The position numbers and the translations under genes were made by a program. Positions 23,415-34,041 of a DNA stretch of 64,000 nucleotides are shown one piece after another. The DNA is from Eutypella sp. D-1. Its lineage: Eukaryota > Ascomycota > Sordariomycetes > Xylariales > Diatrypaceae. The stretch covers positions 1,116,001 to 1,180,000 of the forward strand of contig JAJTTP010000012.1 of NCBI GenBank assembly GCA_023313575.1. The letters run 5' to 3'. The notes beneath the pieces are model-generated. The model did not search any database. It was not told the DNA's origin and worked only from the letters and a program-made list of their open reading frames with translations. The first letter of the stretch is position 1. Every line of letters begins with the position of its first letter.

Positions 23415-24723
23415 TGTTGAAACTCAAGGGGCACCTATGAGTTGGTTGATAGATGATGCGAATGTACGCACAGCACGCCTAGCAAGAGCCAACCGCCGAG
23501 GCAGTATCAAGTAGATCTTGACGAAACCAACACTAGATTAATATATTCAGAAGAGCGACTTGAACACGTACATTTGGTAGAATAGGCTCGTGAGCGCCCG
23601 TTGTGGGGAGTGCAACCGCGTCACGGGATCGCAACAAGCCTTGTGTCCTGTGCCCTCTGCCCTAGGCCGATAACGGATAACATGACAGTAGAAGAGGCAC
23701 ACGCCTGTTCCAAAGAACAGCAGCATCCCGAAGGTCCTCCCTGCTTAGGCCGAGCCGAGACCCTACCATTTTCCCAACTCAGGGTGTTGCTGAACCCTCT
23801 GATCCATCGTCGAACTCTGCCTCCTCGCGATCTTCATCCGAAGGATCCTTCTCAGGTCCCTCAAAACCCGAATGGGACGAGCCAGCTACCGCGCATGGCC
23901 AACAAGATCTCTTGAACGAGCCTTGTTCCGAGATATTATCACTCAGTCGGTCAGGGCGGCGGCTTACCTATTTCTGTGGGACGGCCTCGTCTCCAGACTC
24001 GCAGCGGAAGGCGGAGTCGCCAAGGGCGTGCTGGAAGTGTCATCAGGAGTCGATCCAGCGGCATCGCTCAGCTGGGTCCGAGGTGTTGTACTATTGAGAA
24101 CCCCCCCCCCCCCCCGTCGTCAAAGTGTCACTTCGCCACGGCGGGTCGTGATGCTACGACCCATTCCTCCTCATTCCTTATTGGCGCAGGTCCAGTATAT
24201 CATAGCTTAATATGATAAGGGCAATAACCTTCAACAATTAAGTTATACCTAGCGGTTTAATATATAAGATTGCCATTCGTGCCTTTTCATGCACTTTTCC
24301 TACATACCGAGATCGTTACATAAGTCTGCCAGCGGTGGTTTAGTCATAAAGTTGTGCCGTGGAATTGTTTCTATTGTGTGTAACTCTGGTGATAAGCTGG
24401 AATTCCCCTGTAGCTTCTAGTTCTTATCTACAGTCTTATCTCACAATATGCAGATGTATGCCGCCGCCTCCTAGAAGGGATAGCGTCCTCTGTCCGGAGG
24501 CCGGAGGGAAGGTAAGCGAGTTGTGATAGCGGGACCTTAAAAAGAGCTCTAGGCCGGTCTGGCCCCTAACACGACGCCAACGAAAAGCAAACTTAAAATT
24601 CACCGCTTGAAAATACTAGGTTTGGCGCTGGGTGTAACTGTGTCGTTTTGACGATTGTCGACTTTGACTGGAGAAAACACGAAACAACTTTGTGTAGAGA
24701 AATAAATAAAATACAGAAGAAAC
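23415..24723. other. Intergenic, about 1.3 kb
   Basis: No supportable gene. The open frames at 23600-24215 lack family motifs and run through a poly-C tract. The final 200 bp are the probable promoter of the SET gene. Confidence 0.5.
24101..24115 (+). repeat. Poly-C run of 15
   Basis: Uninterrupted homopolymer of C. Its exact length is sequencing-sensitive. Confidence 0.9.
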
Positions 24724-25920
24724 ATGTCACTCATTTCAAGTACTACCTCTTCGAGATCTCAGATCCGATCAACCACTCCGGATTCAACTCAGGCCCCAGA
24801 ATCTCACATTGACGAGCCAGAGCCGTATGTCCACCAAGGGCTCACGATCGGTGTAGATCCCGCGAAGGGACGTTGGGTGACACCAACGACCCCACTCCGG
24901 GATGGGGAAGTCCTCTTGATCGATGAGCCGTACGCTCTCGTGCCAGCCATGCTGGCGGATGAGCCCCCCTACCAATTTTGCAGTCGAGACGGCTGCAACC
25001 GCAGGTTCCCACCACGAAGTACGAGGTCCGTGGGATGTTTACGAGGCTGTATCGCGGAAGTCGCATGGTGCGATGAGGAGTGCAGGGCACTCGATGGGAA
25101 ACGTCATTCAATGGAGTGCGCATGGCTTAAACAGCTCTCTGCCGAGATCAGGGCTACGAATGGTGATAGCGACTTCGGCCTATTGTGGCTAATCGCCAGG
25201 ATCCTGATCGCCAGGCATATCGAAGAACAGCGACGTATCGAAGTCGCATCTGCGAAACCAAGTTCGAAAGTAGTTCGCGCCGACGATATCTCCTCGTCTC
25301 ATTTCGGCAGGAGGGGCTGGGACGCGGTCTGGAATCTAGCTGGTCACGCAGGCGCCTTTTCCCCGGAGCTAGTTGGCCGCTGGAAACGGTTCGTAAGGAC
25401 ATACTTACTGGCCGATCTGCTGGGACTCGACAGCGTCGACATTGAGGAGGTGGTAGACCTCATCTGTAAAGTTGAAACCAACTCGTTCGGCCTATACCCT
25501 GGCGTTACAGGCGAATACCCCGTGGCCTCGTTCGTAAGTCGGGGGGGTTACTATGGGGGAGGAATATACCCCACAGCAGCGATGTTCAATCATTCATGCT
25601 GTCCGAACGTAAGTCTGATTATTGCCGGCGCCGCCACCATTATTGCGTCTCGATTCCGTGCCGCTGACATGTGGTTGCTCCTCGCACAGGTTACGCACAG
25701 GCTTGATGTCTCCGGACGCAGAATTTTCGAGGCCAACCGGGACATCAACCCGGGCGAAGAATGCTGCATCTCGTACTTCGATTTGGTGGAGTTCACGGAC
25801 ACGAAGACGCGGCAAGTCGAAATCCTAAAGAGTTGGAGTTTCGTGTGCAGATGTCAAAGATGTGCCGAGGAAGGAGAATTCGAACTTCCGCATTTCTTAA
25901 AGGGTTTAGAACTTGAATGA
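24724..25920 (+). CDS. SET-domain protein with MYND-like cysteines (SMYD type)
   Basis: Predicted lysine methyltransferase-like protein. Two exons, 24724-25608 and 25690-25920, give 371 residues. Splicing restores the SET signature NHSCCPNVTHRL (from residue 289), followed by GEECCISYFD and the post-SET triplet FVCRCQRC. Cysteines at 86-132 (FCSRDGC, CLRGC, CDEEC, HSMEC) form an irregular MYND-like zinc segment. The 81-nt intron has donor GTAAGT, branch-like GCTGAC and acceptor GCACAG. It is a multiple of three and free of stops, so the unspliced message also reads through, giving 398 residues with 27 residues inserted right after NHSCCPN. Histone or non-histone target unknown. Confidence 0.85.
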   Translation: MSLISSTTSSRSQIRSTTPDSTQAPESHIDEPEPYVHQGLTIGVDPAKGRWVTPTTPLRDGEVLLIDEPYALVPAMLADEPPYQFCSRDGCNRRFPPRSTRSVGCLRGCIAEVAWCDEECRALDGKRHSMECAWLKQLSAEIRATNGDSDFGLLWLIARILIARHIEEQRRIEVASAKPSSKVVRADDISSSHFGRRGWDAVWNLAGHAGAFSPELVGRWKRFVRTYLLADLLGLDSVDIEEVVDLICKVETNSFGLYPGVTGEYPVASFVSRGGYYGGGIYPTAAMFNHSCCPNVSLIIAGAATIIASRFRAADMWLLLAQVTHRLDVSGRRIFEANRDINPGEECCISYFDLVEFTDTKTRQVEILKSWSFVCRCQRCAEEGEFELPHFLKGLELE

Positions 25921-26873
25921 TTGTGTCTGGTCTTTTATTATATTAATGAAGCATTGTCCAGGCTCAACAGTCCCTGTCGGACATGTAACGGGACTTACCT
26001 CGAGGAGAATACATATCAGGCCAGTCAGACCTAGGAGATTCGAAGTTGAGATCTGCGCTTGCGCTTTCAGCTCCCAAGCTTTGCGAATGCACACTAGGGC
26101 TAGGGTTCTATTTTTACCACCCCATGTGGCATTCTGACATCCGTCTTACTATGAACAGTCTAGCCAAGATGCAACAATTTCACGCCGGTTGACAAAACAT
26201 CCTTGCCAGCCTCGCCTATCGCCGACATCTCTACATCTCTCGTCACCTGGTGCTGGCTACGCACCTAACTTGCAGCTCGGTTGTGCTTCTCCGCCGCGGA
26301 GAGGAAAGGGGTTCAAACCTCTAGTAATCGCATTCCTTTCGGACGCAGCCCATTTTGCTTATACGTCGCGGCCAACTGTGCATGCGACGCTCGGAGCCTT
26401 TAGCCCGAGCGTTTTACGTACCACTTGGCGGCACGTCTGGCCCCCTGGCTTGTATCCCTGTCATCACCACCCACCTTTCACCACCACAGCCCCCGAGCCC
26501 CTACAGAACGTACAAAGTCCTCCCCCAAGCCCACTTGCACCACCGCACCTACCACATCTCAACTCATCTTCTATATCAACGGCGACATGCTAGCACTACA
26601 CTACTTACTCCAGCCATCCCATCCACTATACATTGTCGGGCTATCCTATAAAACTTATACTTATCCCTAGATATATAGCTCTGATCCACCCAGAGGTAAG
26701 ATAAATCACCCATCATCATCATCATCATCATCTCCAGACCTCTTTGCCGCAACATGATAGGTGTGAAAGCCGTGGTGCGACGGCAAACTGTAACCCAATG
26801 AATATTTATAGGACCTCCAAATTCGATCAAGAAATGAGATCCAATCAATTGCCATCAATATCGCGGACCACCA
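25921..26873. other. Intergenic upstream of the HET gene
   Basis: C-rich stretch at 26460-26560 and a CAT microsatellite at 26711-26732. No gene seen. Confidence 0.55.
26711..26732 (+). repeat. CAT trinucleotide microsatellite
   Basis: Seven tandem CAT units in the upstream region of the HET-domain gene. Confidence 0.9.
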
Positions 26874-28745
26874 ATGCGGCTCCTCAATGTCCATAACCGA
26901 CAGCTGGAGGAATTCACGGGAACGATTCCGCCGTACGCGATCCTGTCGCACACCTGGACGTCAGAGGAGGTAAGTCTCCAGGACCTGTTGTCAGCAACGC
27001 CGGGCGGGAGGGAAAAGGAGCTAGGCTGGCGAAAGATCAAGGGCCTATGCGCGCGGGCGGCGCTGGATGGCTACAGCTATGCGTGGATCGACACATGCTG
27101 CATCGATAAGTCGAGCAGCGCGGAGCTCTCTGAGGCCATCAACTCCATGTATGCCTGGTACGGCGCCGCCAACAAATGCTACGTGCACCTAGAGGACGTA
27201 TCCGCCGCCGACGACCCCTTCGCGCCGGGCTCCGACTTCCGCTGTGCGCGCTGGCATACTCGGGGATGGACACTACAGGAGCTTCTTGCGCCCGCTGAGC
27301 TCGAGTTTCATGATCGCGACTGGAAGTACATGTTCATGATCGACCGGCGGGGTCGAAGCGGCGCATGGTGGGGCCACACTCGCCAACGACCCCGACCCCG
27401 ACCTGAGGAGCACGTCCGTCTCCTCTCCGAGATCACGCATATATCGGAGGACGTGCTGCGCTCGGGCGACATCTCGGATATTTGCGTCGCGGCGCGCCTC
27501 GCCTGGGCTGCTAGGAGGACGACGACCCGCGTCGAGGACACGGCGTACTGCCTCCTCGGATTACTCGGGGTGCACATGCCCTTGCTGTATGGGGAGGGCG
27601 AGCGGGCGTTTGTTCGCCTGCAGCAGGAGATCATCAACACGCGAGACGACAACAGTCTACTAGCTTGGGGATATGATATGCTCCTGTCCCGACGTCGGGA
27701 TCGGGGCTATGAGAGCCGTATCATTCTCGCCCAGTCCCCGGCCGCGTTCAGTCATTGCGGCGACTTCCGGAGGCTGCCGAAAGACCACGCGAAGCGTCTG
27801 TGGGGGTCGGCCGGCCCGTTCCCCTCCACCTTGACAAACGTGGGGTTGCAAATCGTGCTTCCCATCATCTCGATCGATTCAAAACACCGGGTCGCCCTGG
27901 CGGCCCTCAGCTACACCCCTCACGTGGACTACGTGGTTGTCGTACCCCTGACGTATTCGGACCACATCAGCAAAGGGCACTTCCGTCGGGCGCTAGGATC
28001 GCTCCCGTTTCTAGTCAGTGCGGAATTATTCCTCACAACAAGCCCCTGCAAGGGACCCCTGCAGTCGCTGCTCGCGGGTGGTAGGACACGGCCAAAGACG
28101 AAGACAAAGGCGATGCAGGTCTTGCTGCGATCGTACGACGTCGAGGACGACAACGAAGCAACACCCGTCCGCCTACTCTGGCGTCCGCTGTGGCAGCTTC
28201 CGCTCTGGGGGCTGCCACTAAAGCGGCTACCGTTTATCATAGACTTCAGCGATGTCATCAACGTCGCTGACTGCCGGTTCATATCCTTCTACCCGCCGTC
28301 AGTGGGATCTGTGCGCTCCGAGGCCAACTGGTCTGTGCGCCTCGCCGAAGACGTCTCCTGGTGCTTCCTCATCTTCCGCAGCATCAACTGCACCTTCGGC
28401 ATCAGCATACGTCCACGCCTAACTGAGAGCACGGGGGCCGTCGTGGGCGGGTTCGGCGAGGTGAATCTGACGGCCGCCGTTGAGCATCTGGTGACGCAGA
28501 GGGCGGCCGCGAAAGGCAGTAGCAAGATGATGACGATGGCGGCGGCGGCAGCGGCGGTTCCGGTTTCCGATATCACCGTCACGTTCCCGCGCTTCCAGAG
28601 CCCTCGCTTCGAGCTGGACATCCCCGAGATACCGCACGCCAAGCACGTGCTGTCGTTCCGCGCGGACGATGTGTTCAAGAACTGGCTCAACATCACATGT
28701 AGGGCCGAGGGACGCAAAGGTATTCCGTCAATAGGCTCATACTAG
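26874..28745 (+). CDS. HET-domain protein (heterokaryon incompatibility family)
   Basis: Single exon, 623 residues. The N-terminus carries the HET-domain blocks in order: YAILSHTWTSEEVSLQDLL at 21-39, GYSYAWIDTCCIDKSSSAEL at 66-85 with NSMYAWYGAANKCYVHL after it, and RGWTLQELLAPAELEFHDRDW near 130-150. This domain triggers cell death in fungal vegetative incompatibility when linked to recognition modules. Beyond about residue 290 I recognise no WD40, NACHT or ankyrin repeats; the C-terminal half is of unknown fold. Such genes often occur in many divergent copies per genome. No direct partner is visible nearby. Confidence 0.9.
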   Translation: MRLLNVHNRQLEEFTGTIPPYAILSHTWTSEEVSLQDLLSATPGGREKELGWRKIKGLCARAALDGYSYAWIDTCCIDKSSSAELSEAINSMYAWYGAANKCYVHLEDVSAADDPFAPGSDFRCARWHTRGWTLQELLAPAELEFHDRDWKYMFMIDRRGRSGAWWGHTRQRPRPRPEEHVRLLSEITHISEDVLRSGDISDICVAARLAWAARRTTTRVEDTAYCLLGLLGVHMPLLYGEGERAFVRLQQEIINTRDDNSLLAWGYDMLLSRRRDRGYESRIILAQSPAAFSHCGDFRRLPKDHAKRLWGSAGPFPSTLTNVGLQIVLPIISIDSKHRVALAALSYTPHVDYVVVVPLTYSDHISKGHFRRALGSLPFLVSAELFLTTSPCKGPLQSLLAGGRTRPKTKTKAMQVLLRSYDVEDDNEATPVRLLWRPLWQLPLWGLPLKRLPFIIDFSDVINVADCRFISFYPPSVGSVRSEANWSVRLAEDVSWCFLIFRSINCTFGISIRPRLTESTGAVVGGFGEVNLTAAVEHLVTQRAAAKGSSKMMTMAAAAAAVPVSDITVTFPRFQSPRFELDIPEIPHAKHVLSFRADDVFKNWLNITCRAEGRKGIPSIGSY

Positions 28746-29416
28746 GTGTGTATGACCACCTGTTTTATGTACAGTCAGAAAGCGTGGGACGCAAGCCAAG
28801 GTTCAAATAATACACCTTGAAAAGCATATGAGATAATATGCGTGCTTAGAAACGAGGGTTGGACCACATAATTGCAGATTTAGAATATTTTGAAAACAGG
28901 TGTAAACTCGAACAGTTTCTCGGCTTCTCGAGGTGCAACATCGCTTATAACATGGCTTATATATTTTGGAAGGACCTCGCCTGTTCCCTGTACACTACAA
29001 ACCTTAACCGGCTCTATCCTTGGGCGATTCATTGTTCGTAAGGTATCGAGAGTCGACTTGGGCATTGATGTGCTGAGACCCTGGAATAACCACAGCAATT
29101 TTCTTGTAATAACCACAGCGGTGTTCTTGGCTTAGATGAAAGCCTTTTCGGTGAACAGTCAACAGTTACACAAGACACCATACAGTCAAGCAATAACTCA
29201 CCTTTCAATTATAAATATAAATAAACTACTGGGAGGTGCCTCGCTTAACTGTGGACAAACTAAAAACAACAATTCCCCTTGACTCACGATCACCCAAAAG
29301 CCCTCTGTAGCACTTAGAGGTCTACAGCTACCGCGCAGACGCAAGACATACCGCCTCAAGGAACCAGGGCATCACATGACAGATTCCGACCAAGACGAGA
29401 GCGGAAATATCTCAGG
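28746..29416. other. Intergenic
   Basis: Follows the HET gene and includes the promoter region of the coiled-coil gene. No feature seen. Confidence 0.55.
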
Positions 29417-30886
29417 ATGTCGAACGGAAACTACATGCTGTCTGGTGCCGTTGACGAGCGAAGCCAGCTCGAGATAATATTCGAGGAACACAACCAGCGC
29501 GAGGCGCTGAGAAAGCAGCTGGAGGGGCGGAAGAGGGCCATCGAGAAACGGGAGGCCAGGTTAGACCAGATCAGCAGGTTCTTGAGAGCGAGGAGCGACG
29601 CCCTTGACGAGAAGAAGCGATTTCTGGATGAGAAGGAGAAGCGGATCAACAATCGCAGCCAAACACTGCAGTCGCCGCCGTCGCAGCCCCCGGCCCATTT
29701 GCCACCGAATAACCAACCCGACAGCAGGCCGCTCGACTTCGCCTACATGCAAGCAAATCTCCTAAACATCCCCAATAGCCAGAACCCCATCCAGATCGGC
29801 GGTTACGGCCCGCTGGCGAGGTTCGGGGTATTGCCTGACGATGCGATGGAGCGATGCCTTTACGCCCGAGGTCTCCACCACGGGGCTCAGATCGGTGTTT
29901 GGGTTAGCACGATCGCGGACCATAACGCACCGCCGGGTAGTGCTTCCAGCGCTACTGCCGATTTCAACGCGAATGATTACGCTGACACCCACGACATTAA
30001 ACAATACGGCATCGACAAACTAAGCGACCCTTTTGTGATCTCGGTACCGAAGCACAGGACTCATTCCCAAGATGTGGCGGGAGCTGCCACTACTGAAGTC
30101 ATGCGCGCCACCAGTCGTACACCGAGAAATACGCTGGGAATCGCACTGGCTAATCCCGCGCCGCATTTCGATCCTCGAGGCCCCGGGGTAGGGGCGCTGT
30201 CGCCACGCGCCATGTCGGCTGGTTCAGTGGACTTATTGTCTCTCGCGCCGAACACAGCCACACCGGGAAACATGTCATTGCCAGTACCACCACCCTCCCA
30301 ATATTCACTCCAGACGCCGCCACACTTCCCACAACACAAGCAGCTGCTAGCGGTAAAGGGCAGGCTGCCGAAACCAAGGATGGGGCCGGGAGGCCAACGC
30401 CGCCATGCGAGCACCCCCGAGAGGCGGAGACCGTCGATGCTGGCGGCGCAGGCGCAGGTACCGCGACCACGAGCGTCGTCGCAACCACCACACCTACCCC
30501 CTCAGCTCCCCGCAGGCCTAGTCAGCGAACTGCCGCCGTTCCGGCGCGCAGCCCTAGCAGCGCACGCGTCGGGTCCGGCGTTTCCGGCCGTGGAACTGCG
30601 CAACCCCACTTTGCCTCCGGGGCGAACAGGAGCAGGGGAGAGCGCGTTCCACGCCACGGCGCCGCTCGGACCGGGGCCGTATGGCGAGGATGAGGGCGCG
30701 TACGGGCGCAGCCTGGCGGCCGTGCTGCTGGCGGAGACGCCGGGCCAGACGGACGGCGTCTTCGTTAATGGTATCGTGCTCAAGGGCTGCCACCTCCCGC
30801 GCCTCGCGGCCGCGATGACGCCGCGCGAGGGGCAGATCCTCTATGTGGTCTACCCGTGGATGGGGGAGCCCGTCGCTTACGTGTAA
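29417..30886 (+). CDS. Hypothetical coiled-coil protein with disordered Pro/Ala-rich middle
   Basis: Single exon, 489 residues. Residues about 17-80 form a charged coiled coil with repeated KREARLDQ and DEKKRFLDEKEKR patterns. Residues about 85-400 are rich in Pro, Ala, Gln and Ser and probably disordered. The last 90 residues (from about YGEDEGAYGRSLAAVLL to YPWMGEPVAYV) look folded and could be a small globular domain. I do not recognise the family. Codon usage is GC-rich toward the 3' end, like the neighbours, which supports a real gene. Confidence 0.65.
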   Translation: MSNGNYMLSGAVDERSQLEIIFEEHNQREALRKQLEGRKRAIEKREARLDQISRFLRARSDALDEKKRFLDEKEKRINNRSQTLQSPPSQPPAHLPPNNQPDSRPLDFAYMQANLLNIPNSQNPIQIGGYGPLARFGVLPDDAMERCLYARGLHHGAQIGVWVSTIADHNAPPGSASSATADFNANDYADTHDIKQYGIDKLSDPFVISVPKHRTHSQDVAGAATTEVMRATSRTPRNTLGIALANPAPHFDPRGPGVGALSPRAMSAGSVDLLSLAPNTATPGNMSLPVPPPSQYSLQTPPHFPQHKQLLAVKGRLPKPRMGPGGQRRHASTPERRRPSMLAAQAQVPRPRASSQPPHLPPQLPAGLVSELPPFRRAALAAHASGPAFPAVELRNPTLPPGRTGAGESAFHATAPLGPGPYGEDEGAYGRSLAAVLLAETPGQTDGVFVNGIVLKGCHLPRLAAAMTPREGQILYVVYPWMGEPVAYV

Positions 30887-31686
30887 GCGACCTGCCCTCT
30901 GGCCTGATGGGACCCTAGGTATTTCATGGGTACAGGTACCAGAGAGAAGGGGACAGCGTTACGGAGATGCGAGATCGCTAAAGGAATGGATAGGACGGGA
31001 TCGCTCGCTGAAATGCATGTATATAGGCAGTCGCACTTTACCTAGGTATGTACTGGTAGAGGCGTAACTTACCGGAAGAGACAGGTCAGCAGCGTGGAGG
31101 GTGTCCATGCTTACCGATCATCTGTAAACATACGCACGAGCAAGTCTTACCTTTATGTAACCATGACCAGACAGCATCTCCAGTTAGTGTTTGTTTAACT
31201 TCCGCTTTCTGGTCTCGGACGGGAGCAAATAGGAAAATAGGAGCCGGAGCAGAATAGGAGATGTATTGAAGGTGGGTCAATATTAAGGCGGAAAAACCAT
31301 CACCCCGCTCAGCTCCAAGCCCCTCCAGAATACCCCGTTTAGTCGATATTCTATCTAGTTACTTGGAGCTGCAACTGAATTCTACTACGAGAGTAGGTAC
31401 CTAGCGTATGTAGATAGTAGAAAAAGTACGAAGTACATGTATCTTATTAGCTAGAAGGTTGGTAACGGCCATAAATCCAGCCTAAGCAACTACTTAGGTA
31501 CACTAAATACAGGCAGGCTTAAGTAAAGATAGAGAGCTTCCCACTATCGCAGCTCATCCTTCCTACTACACGACCTACGACAACCTCCTGCGAGTTGCCA
31601 CCACCCAAGGTATAGAGACCGATCCGACTCGTCAACCTCGACAACCCGGAATTCCCCCCTCAGCCTTTATCTCGAACGCCGCAATC
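30887..31686. other. Intergenic, promoter of SmD3
   Basis: About 800 bp. GTAGGTACCTAG-like motifs occur near 31390-31420. No gene seen. Confidence 0.55.
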
Positions 31687-32200
31687 ATGACGTCGACTAT
31701 CGGGATTCCCATTAAGCTGTTAAACGAGGCCCAGGGCCACATCGTCACCCTGGAAATCACCTCCGGCCAAACATATCGCGGCAAGCTCCTCGAAGGTGCG
31801 TTTTACATGTCCGTTTGATTGGAAATTTGAATTTGCACTGACATCTTCATCTTCATCTTCATCTTCATCTTCTCACAGCCGAGGACAACATGAACATTCA
31901 GCTCAAGGACATCACCGTCACGGCGCGCGACGGGCGCGTCAGCCATCTCGACCAGGTCTACATCCGTGGAAGCCACGTGCGGTTCTTCATCGTGCCGGAT
32001 ATGTTGAAGTACGTTCGGTCAACCCCCAGAACCCAGAATCCATAATCCAGTGCTTTGACTGTATGAATGCTAATCCCGCGTCGCGGTCTAGGAACGCGCC
32101 TATGTTCAAGAGCCGCAACGCCAGGGGTCGCGGTGTCGGTCTGGCGAGAGGACGAGCGACGGTCAGCAGGGCCCGGGCAAGCGGTCGCGGTGGAAGATAA
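31687..32200 (+). CDS. SMD3: Small nuclear ribonucleoprotein Sm D3
   Basis: Core Sm-ring protein of U1, U2, U4 and U5 snRNPs, needed for pre-mRNA splicing. Three exons, 31687-31795, 31879-32008 and 32092-32200, give 115 residues. The Sm1 motif runs from [18 protein letters not shown] through the first splice to [12 protein letters not shown]. Sm2 is [17 protein letters not shown]. The third exon encodes the RG-rich tail ([16 protein letters not shown]), which in this family is a substrate for symmetric arginine dimethylation. Length and start agree with family members. Intron 1 contains a CATCTT microsatellite just before the acceptor. Confidence 0.96.
31842..31872 (+). repeat. CATCTT hexanucleotide repeat within SmD3 intron 1
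   Basis: About five CATCTT units directly upstream of the acceptor TCTCACAG; it doubles as the polypyrimidine-rich part of the intron. Confidence 0.9.
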
Positions 32201-33252
32201 CGAGTCCGGTTCTATTTGATCCTTACCTCCCCCCTTTGATCGAGCCGATACATACAAGAACGTGACGAGACGAGATGTGATAGATACAAAGAAAGTAGGA
32301 TTTCTCTGACATAATGGGCTGGCGTTCGGGGCTGAAAACGTTTGGGCACTGATAATACCAAGCTGTTCTCCATGAGATATATCCGCTCGCTACCATCAAC
32401 ACCGAGTGATTAACACTGAGTGGGAAGGTGAATACATGATGCGAGGATCGACCACATGGGATAGGAATTCTCGTCCTTGAAAATCCTGATGCCCGTCTCA
32501 TTGCGGAAGCCAGCAATGCCACGGTGCATTATACGATCATCTTCAGGGGGTTAGGCATTTCAAGAACAGGATCGAGGATCTGAGAAGATACAACCAGATT
32601 CCAGGGATCTTGGTGTGTAGGTGGCACCTCGTCAAGTATCGTTAAGGCCTCGCGTATGATAGACACGGTGTTGCGATACTCAGAATTCTACCTCCCTAGG
32701 CAGCCCTTGTCTTCCCAGCAGATTGTTATCGGACCGTCCATGTGTCTACCAAATATACGTGACTTTTTCACTGATATACTCACTTGCAAACCGCTTGATC
32801 TCAACTATTAATCTTGAAATGTCACTCTAGCGGTCTAAAACCAGGCCACACTCTTATGGCTCTGCTCGGCTCGCCTTTGCTTCTACCCGGGCAGTGTAGA
32901 CAGCAGTGATACCGATGTATTTTTTTGTGCAACATCATGTTCTTCATGTTGAAAATGCTACATGATAGCCTAGGAAACATTTACTAGCCTCTCCATAAGC
33001 TTGTCTACATATTGGGAAAGGCTCGGTACACAGGACGACAGAACATTTCACAGTCTGTAACCCTCGAGTTCCCAACAATACATCAATTGATTGTGGAACA
33101 CCTGAGTAATAAGGCATTGAAAAAGCCGCCCCGGTTTCGGCCAACAACAGTCGCACTCAATTACGCAATTTTCAACGATAATCTGTTTTGTCTTGTTGGT
33201 TTGATCCGTCGTTTCTTCTATCACGTTCTGGTCACTCACGATTGTATCACGA
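32201..33252. other. Intergenic
   Basis: No supportable gene or RNA seen in about 1.05 kb. Confidence 0.5.
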
Positions 33253-34041
33253 ATGCGCTTTCTCCCCTCTTATCTGTCCGCGTTATTGCTGGGCAAGACA
33301 GAGAACCCCACAGACCCCGAACTTGGTCCTCATACGTCATCACACACTTCGCAGACAGTCATGGGGCAGCAGCCTGACAACATTTGCCGCCTCATGCCAA
33401 GCAGCAAGGACACAGAGCAGCGAACTGAGTTCTTTCCCCAGGATTGCCAGGTCAAAGCCTACCCGTCAATGGGCGGAGTCGTCCTTGGCTTCTTCACTGC
33501 CGTCCAGCTCAAACAGCTCGGCCTGTCCAACTTGAAGTCGGTGCCGCGTTCACATAACGATACCGAGGAAGACGAGCTTGCCCTTTCCATGATGCGACAG
33601 GGAGCGCATTGGTGGCCGGGTTGGGATCTCTACCAGTACCACTACGACCGCCTCACCGACAAGCTCATACCGTACGATTTCCACTTTCCGCCACGTATCA
33701 ACGTGGGGTACCCGTCCTCCGGCAACGGTGTCTGGGTGTTCAAGTTCTCGGAAGACAGGATGGGGCTCGATGAAGACGAGCCCATCAAGCCGTCTCTGGA
33801 GGGCATGCCGGATGACTGGTACGGACGAATCAATATGGCCGTCACAGCGGATGAGAGGTGCGAGGTTCTGAAGTCATTCGGTGCTAGGTTCTATGATACG
33901 GCCGAGGAGTGCGAAGACATACCAAAGACGCTTGAGGAAGGACGCCTGAAAGGGAAGAGGTATGGACTGCTGCTGCGTAAGATGGAAGATGACGGCTACC
34001 TGAGTAGGTGGCTTGAACATGGCTTGACGGACAACGAGTGA
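33253..34041 (+). CDS. Conserved fungal hypothetical protein
   Basis: Single exon, 262 residues, or 226 if translation starts at the in-frame ATG at 33361 (MGQQPDNICRLM), which I consider equally likely. The body is soluble and acidic, with blocks such as GGVVLGFFTAVQLKQLGL, HWWPGWDLYQYHYDRL and PRINVGYPSSGNGVWVFKF that look like a compact enzyme-like or binding domain. I recall close relatives in other sordariomycetes but none with a known function. There is no signal peptide if the downstream start is used. Confidence 0.65.
   Translation: MRFLPSYLSALLLGKTENPTDPELGPHTSSHTSQTVMGQQPDNICRLMPSSKDTEQRTEFFPQDCQVKAYPSMGGVVLGFFTAVQLKQLGLSNLKSVPRSHNDTEEDELALSMMRQGAHWWPGWDLYQYHYDRLTDKLIPYDFHFPPRINVGYPSSGNGVWVFKFSEDRMGLDEDEPIKPSLEGMPDDWYGRINMAVTADERCEVLKSFGARFYDTAEECEDIPKTLEEGRLKGKRYGLLLRKMEDDGYLSRWLEHGLTDNE

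Noticed and set aside
23601..24215. Overlapping small frames around the poly-C tract
   Set aside because: No start context, motif or splice support, and low-complexity sequence.
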